A DNA stretch of 32,220 nt from NCBI RefSeq assembly GCF_900996235.1, contig NZ_CAAJGM010000225.1, positions 1-32,220 of the forward strand, written 5' to 3'. Position 1 is the first letter of the stretch, and each line of letters begins with the position of its first letter. Source of the DNA: Paraburkholderia sp. BCC1885. Its GTDB lineage: Bacteria > Pseudomonadota > Gammaproteobacteria > Burkholderiales > Burkholderiaceae. A model generated the notes under the pieces. The model was given only the letters and a program-made list of their open reading frames with translations, was not told where the DNA came from and did no database searches. The position numbers and the translations under genes were made by a program. Below, one piece after another: positions 8,889 to 16,157 of this stretch.

Positions 8889-9272
8889 ATGATCAGAGTA
8901 CTGCTGGTGGACGATGAACCCGCCATCCTGGAGGCGCTGCAACTGGCCCTCGCGGAATATGGACTGGAAGTGCACACGGCTGCCAATGGCGCCCGTGCGC
9001 TCGAATCGCTCGCGCTGTGGCAGCCGGACGTCGTCGTCTCGGACTGGATGATGCCGGTGATGGACGGCGGCCGCCTCGCGCGGGAACTCAGGCACGTGCC
9101 AGCGCTGGCCGACATGCCGGTCTTCCTGATGAGTGCGCTGCAGCCGCCTAGCGACCTGCCCGTCGATGAATTCCTGCACAAGCCGTTTGGGGTACTGCAA
9201 CTCCTGCGGCTCATCTACCGGCATGCTCCCGGCCGGCCGGGACATGTCGACATGCGCGCCCCGGGACGGTGA
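8889..9272 (+). CDS. Single-domain response regulator (CheY-like)
   Basis: A 127-aa stand-alone receiver domain. The acidic pair Asp8-Asp9 lies in LLVDDEPAILEAL, the phospho-acceptor is Asp52 in VVVSDWMMPVMDGG, the switch Ser82 lies in FLMSAL, and the conserved Lys98-Pro99 lies in FLHKPFG. There is no output domain; the tail after about residue 115 is short and Arg/Pro-rich. It lies divergent from the hybrid kinase with 182 bases between the coding starts, so phosphorelay with that kinase is plausible. A decayed copy of this start region, in the same divergent arrangement, is present at 29747. The ATG follows GGGCAATAAAAG, a weak ribosome binding site. Confidence 0.9.
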   Translation: MIRVLLVDDEPAILEALQLALAEYGLEVHTAANGARALESLALWQPDVVVSDWMMPVMDGGRLARELRHVPALADMPVFLMSALQPPSDLPVDEFLHKPFGVLQLLRLIYRHAPGRPGHVDMRAPGR

Positions 9273-9427
9273 CCGGATGCCGGCTGCCCGACGTCCAGCT
9301 TCAGGGGTTGCGTGGCTCGGGGTTATATAGGATTCTTACAATTCTTCCTGTCGCGATTACATCACGGGACGGCGTATGAGAAGGCAGGTGCGCTGTAAAA
9401 AATAAATGGGCCTGGGGGAGGGAGGGC

Positions 9428-11605
9428 ATGTCATCGTCTACAGAACGCGAAACCGAGCAAAGCCGTCTCACGGCGCTCGCGGAGTACGGAATCGGATCGG
9501 CGCTCGCGGACCCCGGTTTTGATCGTCTGGCGCATCTTGCCGCCAGTATCTTCGGTGTGCCGATCGCACTGGTATCGCTGGTCGAGGCCGAGCGGCAGCT
9601 TTTCGCCGCGAGTGTGGGGCTGGACGTGTGTGAAACGTCGCGCGACGTGTCGTTCTGTGCCCACGCCATCCGTGGCGACGACATCATGGTCATTCCGGAT
9701 GCCCGCACCGATGCGCGTTTTCATAACAATCCGCTGGTGACCGGCGCACCCTTCATCCGCTTCTACGCGGGCGCGCCGCTGCGTACGGCCACCGGCCACG
9801 CGCTCGGCACGCTGTGCATCATCGGGCATCAGCCCCGCGAGAATTTCAGTGAGCACGACGCGCGCAACCTGCGCGATCTCGCCGCGCTCGTGCTGGACAA
9901 GCTCGAGATCCGCAGACTGGAAATGGCGCGGCGCACGAGCCAGTTCCGGTTCGAGAAGATCGCGGGTACCTCGCCCGATGCGATCATCTGTGCGGACGAC
10001 CAGGGCCTCACAACGTTCTGGAATCCGGCGGCCGAGAAGCTGCTGGGGTATCGGGGCGACGAAATACTGGGCCGCAGCATCGACCTCATCGCACCGGAGC
10101 AGTTCACCGCCCGTCTGTACCAGCTCGCCGCGGCTGGCGAATCGCTCACCGAGGGGCGTACCGTGGAGATGATGGTGCGGGCGGCCGACGGGTCGATGAT
10201 CCCGGTCGAGCTGTCCGGCTCGATGTGGCGCGAAGACGGTCGCCCCGGGTTCGGCGCAATCCTGCGCGACATTACGGAGCGGCGTCAGAACGAGCAGCGG
10301 CTCCTGCGGCTGGCCCATATCGATCCGCTGACCGACCTGCCTAACCGGACGATGCTCAGGGAGCAGGTCGAGCTGGCGCTCGGTGAAGAGATGACTGCAT
10401 GTGTGATGATGGTGGACCTCGACGGATTCAAGGACGTCAACGACAGCCTGGGCCACCCAGGCGGCGATGCGGTTCTGGTTAATGTTGCCCGCCGCCTGCA
10501 GGCCTGTGCGCGTCCGGGCGACACGGTCGCCCGGATGGGGGGCGATGAATTTGCGATCCTGCTGCCGGGAATGCCTGATGCGGTCGGGGCCGGCCAGATT
10601 GCAGACAGCGTGATCGAAGCCGTATCACAGCTGCTAACGATTGACGGACAGCCCGTGAACATCAGCGCGAGTGTCGGCGTCGCGATGTTCCCCGGAGATG
10701 GACTGACAGTAAGGGAGTTGCTCTCCAGCGCTGACCTCGCGCTTTACCAGGCCAAGGCGGAGGGCCGAAATTGCCGGCGTTTTTTCAGCGCCGACCTGCG
10801 CGAGGCCGCGACGCTCAGGCGCGCCTATCAGGGCGAGCTTGCCAAAGCGCTCGCGCAGCAGGAGTTCGAACTGTACTACCAGCCCCAGGTGAGACTGGCC
10901 GACCGTGCACTCGTGGGCGCCGAGGCGCTGCTGCGATGGCGCCATCCGGAAAAAGGCCTGCTGGGCCCCGGGGCATTTCTCACCGCGATAGAAGCGGGCC
11001 TGCTCGCGCCGCAGATCGGTGACTGGATCATCCGCACGGCATGCGCGCAAGTGGCGCAATGGCGCGGGACGGTCCCGGACTTCCGCATGGGCGTCAACCT
11101 GTTCGGTGCGCAGTTTCGCACGGGCGATCTGGCGGACAAGGTACTTGCTGCATTACAGGCGTTCGACCTGCCCCCTGCTGCGCTCGAACTGGAAATTACC
11201 GAGAACATCATCCTGCGCCACGATGAGCACATGCTCCGGCCGCTCCGGGAACTGCACCAGCGCGGCGTGGGCATCGCCTTCGACGATTATGGTACCGGCT
11301 ATGCGTCGCTCAGCATGCTCAAGCGCTATCCGTTGTCACGGCTGAAGATCGACCAGACGTTCGTGCGCGCCATGCTGGAGTCTCCTCCGGACGCGGCCAT
11401 CATCAGGGCGATCCTGTATCTCGGCCACAGCTTCGGCCTGGAAGTGATTGCCGAGGGCGTCGAAACGGAGGAGCAGGCCGCACGGCTGCACAAGAAAGGA
11501 TGCGAGACCGCGCAGGGCTTTCTGTTCGGCAAACCGATGCCCGCTGAGGAGTTTGCGCGGCAGTTTGTTATTCATGGCTCGCTGATCAGTACTGCTCGGC
11601 GTTAG
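9428..11605 (+). CDS. GAF-PAS-GGDEF-EAL bifunctional c-di-GMP turnover protein
   Basis: 725 aa, cytoplasmic. A GAF domain (about 20-155) is followed by PAS (about 172-285; ICADDQGLTTFWNPAAEKLL), GGDEF (295-455) and EAL (470-715). The diguanylate cyclase site GGDEF is intact at 371-375, and an RxxD product-inhibition site (RPGD, 362-365) sits the canonical five residues before it. The EAL part keeps EALL (499-502), GVNLF, the ELEITEN motif, FDDYGTGYASL, KID and AEGVETEEQ, so phosphodiesterase activity is also expected. The ATG follows a GGGGAGGGAGGG stretch, a strong ribosome binding site. The protein likely makes or degrades c-di-GMP depending on GAF/PAS input. It is in the same orientation as the response regulator, 155 bases downstream of it. 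Confidence 0.95.
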   Translation: MSSSTERETEQSRLTALAEYGIGSALADPGFDRLAHLAASIFGVPIALVSLVEAERQLFAASVGLDVCETSRDVSFCAHAIRGDDIMVIPDARTDARFHNNPLVTGAPFIRFYAGAPLRTATGHALGTLCIIGHQPRENFSEHDARNLRDLAALVLDKLEIRRLEMARRTSQFRFEKIAGTSPDAIICADDQGLTTFWNPAAEKLLGYRGDEILGRSIDLIAPEQFTARLYQLAAAGESLTEGRTVEMMVRAADGSMIPVELSGSMWREDGRPGFGAILRDITERRQNEQRLLRLAHIDPLTDLPNRTMLREQVELALGEEMTACVMMVDLDGFKDVNDSLGHPGGDAVLVNVARRLQACARPGDTVARMGGDEFAILLPGMPDAVGAGQIADSVIEAVSQLLTIDGQPVNISASVGVAMFPGDGLTVRELLSSADLALYQAKAEGRNCRRFFSADLREAATLRRAYQGELAKALAQQEFELYYQPQVRLADRALVGAEALLRWRHPEKGLLGPGAFLTAIEAGLLAPQIGDWIIRTACAQVAQWRGTVPDFRMGVNLFGAQFRTGDLADKVLAALQAFDLPPAALELEITENIILRHDEHMLRPLRELHQRGVGIAFDDYGTGYASLSMLKRYPLSRLKIDQTFVRAMLESPPDAAIIRAILYLGHSFGLEVIAEGVETEEQAARLHKKGCETAQGFLFGKPMPAEEFARQFVIHGSLISTARR

Positions 11606-12005
11606 CACCACCACGCCTGTAGCAGATATCGCCCAATTTGCTCACTCAAGGGTCGTGGGTACCCGCTTTCTATCGACACCTCAACGGTAGAACGAATAAG
11701 CGGAACTGTCCGCGCTGCTGAGCGCTGACGCATGCGCAAGCGCGTCCGACTCGACGCCTTGGACATCGACAGTCAATGAGATCTGCACGGGTCGGGCCCA
11801 ACAACATCGAGCGGTTCACAAGCACCGACGACCAATAAATCAACGTCACTTCGTTTGAAGACGATCGCCGGCGCGCACCGAAGAGTGCCCAACATGCGCC
11901 TTCGCATCTTCCGGCGCATTCCGATTCCATACAGGGAGCAAAATGTCGCTCCCTTTATGGCTACAAACCGCGCCGGTTATCTGGCTTCGCTGATTGCCCC
12001 TGACC
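11606..12005. other. 400-base intergenic stretch with one long inverted repeat
   Basis: Between the GGDEF-EAL gene and the recombinase 3' end. No open frame here has a motif or a ribosome binding site. The only clear structure is the inverted repeat at 11927-11960, listed separately. Confidence 0.5.
11927..11960. repeat. 13-bp imperfect inverted repeat near recombinase 3' end
   Basis: CCATACAGGGAGC (11927-11939) and GCTCCCTTTATGG (11948-11960) match as an inverted repeat at 12 of 13 positions, with an 8-base spacer. No T-run follows on either strand, so a simple intrinsic terminator is unlikely. It could be a protein-binding dyad, an attachment-like site or an mRNA 3' hairpin for the recombinase transcript. 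Confidence 0.6.
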
Positions 12006-12557
12006 TTACGCTCCAGCCGCCTTCAGGCGCAGCATCGTTCGGGGATGAACCTTGAACTGATCTGCTACCTCGGCGGCCGACTGGTAACGAAGTAGTTCAA
12101 GTGCCTGTGACCGCTGCGCCGGCGAAAGCGTCCGGCGTCGACCCAGCTTGCTTCCCCTGGCACGCGCCGCCGCCAGGCCTGCGCGGGTTCGCTCACTGAT
12201 CAGGTTCCGCTCAAACTCGGCAAGCGCGGCCATCATGTGGAAAATCAGGACGCCGCCGGACGAACTCGTATTGATGGATTCGTTCAACGAGACGAATTCG
12301 ATGCCCCGCCTTTCAAGGCGGCCGATCAGATCCACCAGTTTGCTGAGCGACCTTCCGAGCCTGTCAAGTCGCCACACGACAAGCGTGTCACCCTCCGCTG
12401 CTGCAGCCAGCGCAGCATCCAGCCCACGCCGGCAGAACTCAGTGCCGGATACCCCGTGGTCAGTGAAGAACTCGTTGCACCCTGCCGCGCGCAACGCATC
12501 GAGTTGCAGTGCAAGGCTTTGTTCGTGAGTTGAAACGCGTGCATAACCGATTTTCAT
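12006..12557 (-). CDS. Serine recombinase, Hin/Pin invertase-resolvase family
   Basis: 183 aa. The catalytic N-terminal domain begins MKIGYARVSTHEQSLALQLD with the nucleophile Ser9. Downstream landmarks are DHGVSG, GDTLVVWRLDRLGRSL (conserved Arg cluster), FVSLNESINTSSSGG, the long helix E FHMMAALAEFERNLISERT, and AGLAAARARGSKLGRRRTLS leading into a C-terminal HTH (SAAEVADQFKVHPRTMLRLK). The length and order match small DNA invertases and resolvases (about 180-200 aa), and all key motifs look intact. Two related palindromic sites lie just upstream (12653-12674 and 12749-12772) and are candidate targets. It sits between c-di-GMP genes without transposase neighbours, so it is not obviously a transposon resolvase. 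Confidence 0.93.
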   Translation of the reverse strand: MKIGYARVSTHEQSLALQLDALRAAGCNEFFTDHGVSGTEFCRRGLDAALAAAAEGDTLVVWRLDRLGRSLSKLVDLIGRLERRGIEFVSLNESINTSSSGGVLIFHMMAALAEFERNLISERTRAGLAAARARGSKLGRRRTLSPAQRSQALELLRYQSAAEVADQFKVHPRTMLRLKAAGA

Positions 12558-12652
12558 AATGTTTTTCCGGGAAAGGATGGTCTCCGCCTAACTGGTGGCG
12601 AATGAAGCGGCATGTTGTTTTGTTCCCCCGGCAATGCCGACACCACCCAGTT

Positions 12653-12674
12653 GACAAAAACGGTCCTTTCTGTC
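12653..12674. other. Candidate recombinase crossover site, left
   Basis: An imperfect palindrome with arms GACAAAAA and TTTCTGTC (7 of 8 positions pair) around the centre CGGTCC. It shares 16-base core ACAAAAACGGTCCTTT, at 15 of 16 positions, with the inverted copy at 12754-12769. Serine recombinase sites are typically such dyads of about 26-30 bp. The location 96 bases upstream of the recombinase start codon supports the idea. No experiment is implied. Confidence 0.5.
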
Positions 12675-12688
12675 TCCCGGCAGATTCA

Positions 12689-12723
12689 ATGGCGCGGGCA
12701 CCGCCTTCGTGCCGCCCCGCCAT
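12689..12723. repeat. Hairpin between the two candidate crossover sites
   Basis: ATGGCG (12689-12694) and CGCCAT (12718-12723) form the outer arms; GGCAC (12697-12701) and GTGCC (12709-12713) form the inner arms. It lies centrally between the two flanking dyads and could be an accessory site (as site II of a res locus) or an RNA hairpin in a leader. Confidence 0.45.
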
Positions 12724-12748
12724 GATCATCTATTCGTCTAACGATATT

Positions 12749-12772
12749 GGCAAAAAGGACCGATTTTGTGCC
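12749..12772. other. Candidate recombinase crossover site, right (inverted)
   Basis: An imperfect palindrome with arms GGCAAAAA and TTTGTGCC (7 of 8 positions pair) around a GGACCG-containing centre. Its reverse complement matches the left site at 18 of 22 positions, with the asymmetric core in the opposite orientation, as for inversion sites. The start of the EAL gene is 91 bases downstream. Confidence 0.5.
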
Positions 12773-12862
12773 ACGGAGTTTGGCAAACGAACTGAAGGAA
12801 TTGTAAAAATTTGTGCGCAATGCCGCGGGCGACCGCGTGTTTTTGCCGCCCCGGGAGTCGCA

Positions 12863-13705
12863 ATGCCTGCGCTTGAACGCATGACCACGGAAGTGCCTGA
12901 CCACGACGGACTTGCTGCGCTGCCGGGCGACCGGGTTATCGAAGCATGCAGCGATGCATTGATGCCGCAGTCTCATGACGGGCAGACCGCCCAGGCGGTT
13001 TTCATCGCCATGCAGGAAGATCGGCTGTTCTTCCGGCATGAGTCGATCTGCTCGATTCAAGCTCCCGCACAGACGCTCTATCGCGAGGTGCTGGTGCGGA
13101 TGAAGGCGGATGACGTGGTCCTGCCACCGGGCCGCTTCATTCCGGCGCTGGAAAGACTTTCGCTGATGCGCCCATTCGACTGTTTCGTCCTCCGCCGCAC
13201 GATCGATGCGGCCCGGGCTACGCCTGGAGTGAAATTCGGCTGCAACGTCTCGGCCCAGAGTGCGCGAGACGATCACTGGTGGGAATCACTTTTTTTCGAA
13301 CTGGCGGCGGAGCCCAACCTTGCGGCCCGACTGATCGTGGAAATCACGGAATCGGCCCCGGTGTCCCCTATTGATGCCCGCGCATTTGTGCGGCGTTTAA
13401 GGGCATTGGGTGTCCGCGTTGCCGTCGACGATTTCGGCGTCGGCTTTTCCGCCGATGCAGTGCGCGTGTCCGCGCCCGACATTATCAAGCTGGACCGGTC
13501 GTTTATGCGACGTATCCGCCAGGGGACCTTTACCGTTGACCAATTGGGCCGCCTGGTCAGGATGGCACGTCACGTCGCGCCGGTCATCGTCATTGAAGGT
13601 GTCGAAACGGCCGATGACGCCCTGATCGCTCTCGATGCGGGCGCGCAGTGGATTCAGGGTTATTACCTCGACGCTGCCGATACGCGGTCTCCAATGACAC
13701 GTTGA
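12863..13705 (+). CDS. EAL-domain protein, probable c-di-GMP phosphodiesterase
   Basis: 280 aa, a single EAL domain after a 50-residue N-terminal part without motifs. Catalytic positions visible: Glu75 in YREVL (EVL variant of EAL), Asn128 in GCNVSAQS, Glu160 and Glu163 in VEITES, Asp189-Asp190 in VDDFGVGFSA, Lys209 in IIKLD, Glu245 in IEGVET and Gln265 in IQGYYL. The metal and c-di-GMP binding set therefore looks complete, although the loop 6 motif reads DDFGVGF instead of DDFGTGY. I chose the ATG at 12863 because GGGAG lies five bases upstream; the frame is open further left but runs through the recombinase-site region. A terminator follows. Its promoter must lie in or next to the candidate recombination sites. 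Confidence 0.88.
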   Translation: MPALERMTTEVPDHDGLAALPGDRVIEACSDALMPQSHDGQTAQAVFIAMQEDRLFFRHESICSIQAPAQTLYREVLVRMKADDVVLPPGRFIPALERLSLMRPFDCFVLRRTIDAARATPGVKFGCNVSAQSARDDHWWESLFFELAAEPNLAARLIVEITESAPVSPIDARAFVRRLRALGVRVAVDDFGVGFSADAVRVSAPDIIKLDRSFMRRIRQGTFTVDQLGRLVRMARHVAPVIVIEGVETADDALIALDAGAQWIQGYYLDAADTRSPMTR

Positions 13706-13763
13706 TCCGTGACGTTGACTTTCTCTCAGGCTCCGGCACGTCCTCGGAATAGCCGGAGCTTTT

Positions 13764-13787
13764 GGCCGGTTCAAACCGGCCTCTTTT
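13764..13787 (+). terminator. Rho-independent terminator after the EAL gene
   Basis: GGCCGGTT (13764-13771) pairs with AACCGGCC (13774-13781), most likely as a 6-bp GC stem with a TTCAAA loop, and is followed by TCTTTT. It lies about 60 bases after the stop at 13705. Confidence 0.8.
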
Positions 13788-13851
13788 ATTCGTGGAATGG
13801 GTTCCGGGCGGCACAGGAGAGTTAATCCCCGCGCCCCGGTTCGTGACCGAT

Positions 13852-15306
13852 ATGAAAACTGGAGCACCACACTTCGTCGCAGGCCTTCTTTTCTGTTTTT
13901 CGACAGCCTGTCATGCCGGGCACGAAGCTACCTTCTCTTACCCGGTCTCTCCGAAGACGGCAATTGCGAATCCGGAGCGCGTCGAGTCTGCCGCCTTCCC
14001 CGGCCGTGGATGTCTCGGAGCAAGCGTGTTCCTGCTGCCAGCGGTGTTCGGCGATGCTGGAATGCGCGAGTTCGTTCGCGCAGACGGTACACGGACGACC
14101 TGCGCGTTCCATACCGCGAATCCGGGCTCATCGGGCGCGAGTCTCCCGGACACGGACGAATTTCAGCTTGCTCCAGGAATAACCCGTCCACAGACAGGAA
14201 GCGGCCCCGAAGACGCGTTGCCCTCCTCGTCGACGAGAACAAGTCCCCCACCGCCAGAAGCGAGCCCGGAAACCAAGGGTGCCGCCGCCCCGAAGCTGGC
14301 GCAATCTCTCTCGGCTATATCTACGCCGGGCCAGGCGGATCGGGCTTCCAATAGAAGCCGTTCCATTCCGGCGAACAGGGGCGCCGGGCGAACAAACAAA
14401 ACAGTGTCTTCGGCAGAATACCGGTGGGTTCTCTTCGTATCTGCGACGGTTCTGGTACTCGCTCTACTGGCGTTGCTCGGCGCGGGCGGCATGCTCCTTT
14501 ATCGCCGGTGGTTTAGCGAACGTGCGACCCTTGCCCGCGCAGTCAATCGTGGATTGAGGCGTAACGAGTTCCACCTCGAATATCAGCCTGTCTTCTATAC
14601 CAGTACCCGCAAATGCATTGGGCTGGAAGTGGCGCTGCGTTGGAAAAACGTTGCGTATGGCCTTCGCGGCGAGACGTGGTACATGGACAAGCTCGTCGAT
14701 CGCCGTTCAGCGAGGAAAATCGTCGCTTTCGTTCTTTCTACTGCCGAGAGGGAACTGGGCCATCTCGCCGATGGTCGCCAGTTGTATCTGATGGTCAATC
14801 TATGGAGAACGTGTTTCGAAGACGAAAACTGCCTTTCTCTCGTCGCGGCAACCGCGAAGTCCTTCACGTCCTGTCGGTTGGTGTTCCAGGTTAAAGCTGA
14901 GGACCTGTCCCGGCAACTGGACAACATCGCGCGCCTACATGAGGATAAGGTTCGCATTGCCGTGTCGGGGGTAAGGGCCGGGACGTCGATAACCGCATCC
15001 GCGCTGCCCGTCGATTTCGAATTCATCAAGGTAGATCGGGATGTGATGGGGCTGGACGAATCAGATCGCCTCCGGACGCTCCAGGCCATAGCTGCTGCAG
15101 GGCGTCAGCTTGACGTCGCTGTTATCGCTGATGGCGTGGAAGGAAGCGGCCAGTACCATGCCGTCACGCGTGCAAAAATCGATCTGGCGCAAGGTTTTTT
15201 CCTCGGTAAAGCGATCTCCGCAGGTCAGCTGCCTGCGCTTTTTGAGAAGTTTGACTGGTGGCAAGGAAAGCACGTTTCGACGGCGAACGCAGGCCGTCTC
15301 GCATGA
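13852..15306 (+). CDS. Membrane-anchored degenerate EAL-domain protein
   Basis: 484 aa from MKTGAPHFVAG. An N-terminal hydrophobic signal or anchor (FVAGLLFCFSTACHAG) precedes a poorly conserved, Ser/Pro-rich, probably periplasmic region with several Cys, ending near residue 200. A transmembrane helix follows (WVLFVSATVLVLALLALLG, then GGMLLYRRWF) and a cytoplasmic EAL-like domain begins at NEFHLEYQPVF. This layout resembles CSS-type EAL proteins. The catalytic set is broken: the EAL position reads LEVAL, Asn survives in MVNLW, but the ExTE motif is QVKAED, the DDFGTG loop is AVSGVRAG, and the late Glu is Asp in IADGVEG. It probably does not hydrolyse c-di-GMP and may bind a partner or nucleotide. 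The start is uncertain: no good ribosome binding site precedes this ATG, and earlier in-frame codons overlap the upstream terminator. Confidence 0.8.
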   Translation: MKTGAPHFVAGLLFCFSTACHAGHEATFSYPVSPKTAIANPERVESAAFPGRGCLGASVFLLPAVFGDAGMREFVRADGTRTTCAFHTANPGSSGASLPDTDEFQLAPGITRPQTGSGPEDALPSSSTRTSPPPPEASPETKGAAAPKLAQSLSAISTPGQADRASNRSRSIPANRGAGRTNKTVSSAEYRWVLFVSATVLVLALLALLGAGGMLLYRRWFSERATLARAVNRGLRRNEFHLEYQPVFYTSTRKCIGLEVALRWKNVAYGLRGETWYMDKLVDRRSARKIVAFVLSTAERELGHLADGRQLYLMVNLWRTCFEDENCLSLVAATAKSFTSCRLVFQVKAEDLSRQLDNIARLHEDKVRIAVSGVRAGTSITASALPVDFEFIKVDRDVMGLDESDRLRTLQAIAAAGRQLDVAVIADGVEGSGQYHAVTRAKIDLAQGFFLGKAISAGQLPALFEKFDWWQGKHVSTANAGRLA

Positions 15307-15591
15307 GGACCAATCAAAATGTCAGCGCCTCGCGTCGCCTCTGTTCGACCACGCGCTCGCGATGTTTCAAAGCCGCAGTATCGACTGGTCGCGACATGCC
15401 GGTTGTCTCGTCCGATCTGGAGAGCCATTGCCGTGAGGAGAAATTTGCAGTCGTCAGCATATCGCATCGAGTCACAAACTGATCACGGTAGGACTCCGTA
15501 ACAGTCGCGTAACGATCTGGCTTGCAACGGGAAGAATGGCGATACTGCCCGGCGATTTGTCATTGGTGTCCCGTCACCCGCTGCCCGCGCA

Positions 15592-15843
15592 TATCCGAAC
15601 TTCTGGGCGTCGATCAATTCGCTCGGCACTGCCCAGACCAGCATACCGGCCACGACCTACGATGCAACGGTTTGGGGGGCAAGTACGGGCAACACACCGT
15701 CGCCGCTTTCGTTCAACACGTCGTTCACTGACGTGCTGACCTCGACTACAACCGTGACGGCAGAGCAAGCCGTTCAGGTGCAGCTCGGCTGGCAGGTGGA
15801 CGGCGAATATTACGTCAACACCTGGCAGTACGGAAATCCGTAA
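15592..15843 (+). pseudogene. Orphan C-terminal copy of the 658-aa lipoprotein
   Basis: In frame from TAT at 15592 to TAA at 15841-15843, the translation reads YPNFWASINSLGTAQTSIPA, then TTYDATVWGASTGNTPSPL, and ends AEQAVQVQLGWQVDGEYYVN then TWQYGNP. This matches the last ~83 codons of the gene ending at 5470 almost residue for residue. Upstream of the YPNFW point the similarity stops abruptly, and no signal peptide, lipobox or body of the gene is present in the 285 bases back to the preceding gene. A good terminator follows. It is therefore the end of a lost second gene, or a duplicated gene end. Confidence 0.88.
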
Positions 15844-15874
15844 CGTATCGTTGAGACGTTTTGTGCAAGTGAGA

Positions 15875-15903
15875 AGAGCCAAACTGCATGGCTCTGCTTT
15901 TTT
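15875..15903 (+). terminator. Rho-independent terminator after the lipoprotein remnant
   Basis: AGAGCCA (15875-15881) pairs with TGGCTCT (15889-15895), followed by GC and six T. Its sequence is unrelated to the terminator at 5492, although the coding ends upstream of the two are near-identical. Confidence 0.85.
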
Positions 15904-16061
15904 GGTTGGCTCCAGCAGCAACGTGCGGTCTGCCCGACCACTCCCGGCGCTGCCCCCCATGAAGCTCCGTCTGCCGACGGCCGCCACCAGTTGGAGCACT
16001 TGTTTGTATCCAGCCGTGCACTCGCGACGCGATCATGAATCAGAGAACCTGCACAAATGCA

Positions 16062-16088
16062 TGATAATGATAGAGATTTTCATTATCA
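16062..16088. promoter_or_regulatory. Fur-like inverted repeat upstream of bacterioferritin
   Basis: TGATAATGA and TCATTATCA form a perfect 9-bp inverted repeat separated by 9 bases, in an AT-rich stretch 70-96 bases upstream of the bfr start codon. The half-sites equal those of the Fur box consensus GATAATGATAATCATTATC, but the spacing is larger than in the classical 19-bp box. It is likely bound by Fur or a Fur-like metal regulator; the sign of regulation cannot be told from sequence. Confidence 0.7.
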
Positions 16089-16157
16089 AAATTTCAGGAA
16101 AACTAGATTTTTTATCTGTCATTCGATATCGTCCGAGTCATCGTGAAGGAGAACAAC

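Noticed and set aside
12602..12862. N-terminal extension of the EAL protein
   Set aside because: The frame is open but has no ribosome binding site there and runs through the palindromic sites. The ATG at 12863 has a well-placed GGGAG.
13762..13851. Earlier start for the degenerate EAL protein
   Set aside because: This start lies at the terminator hairpin of the preceding gene and would place non-signal residues before the hydrophobic N-terminus.
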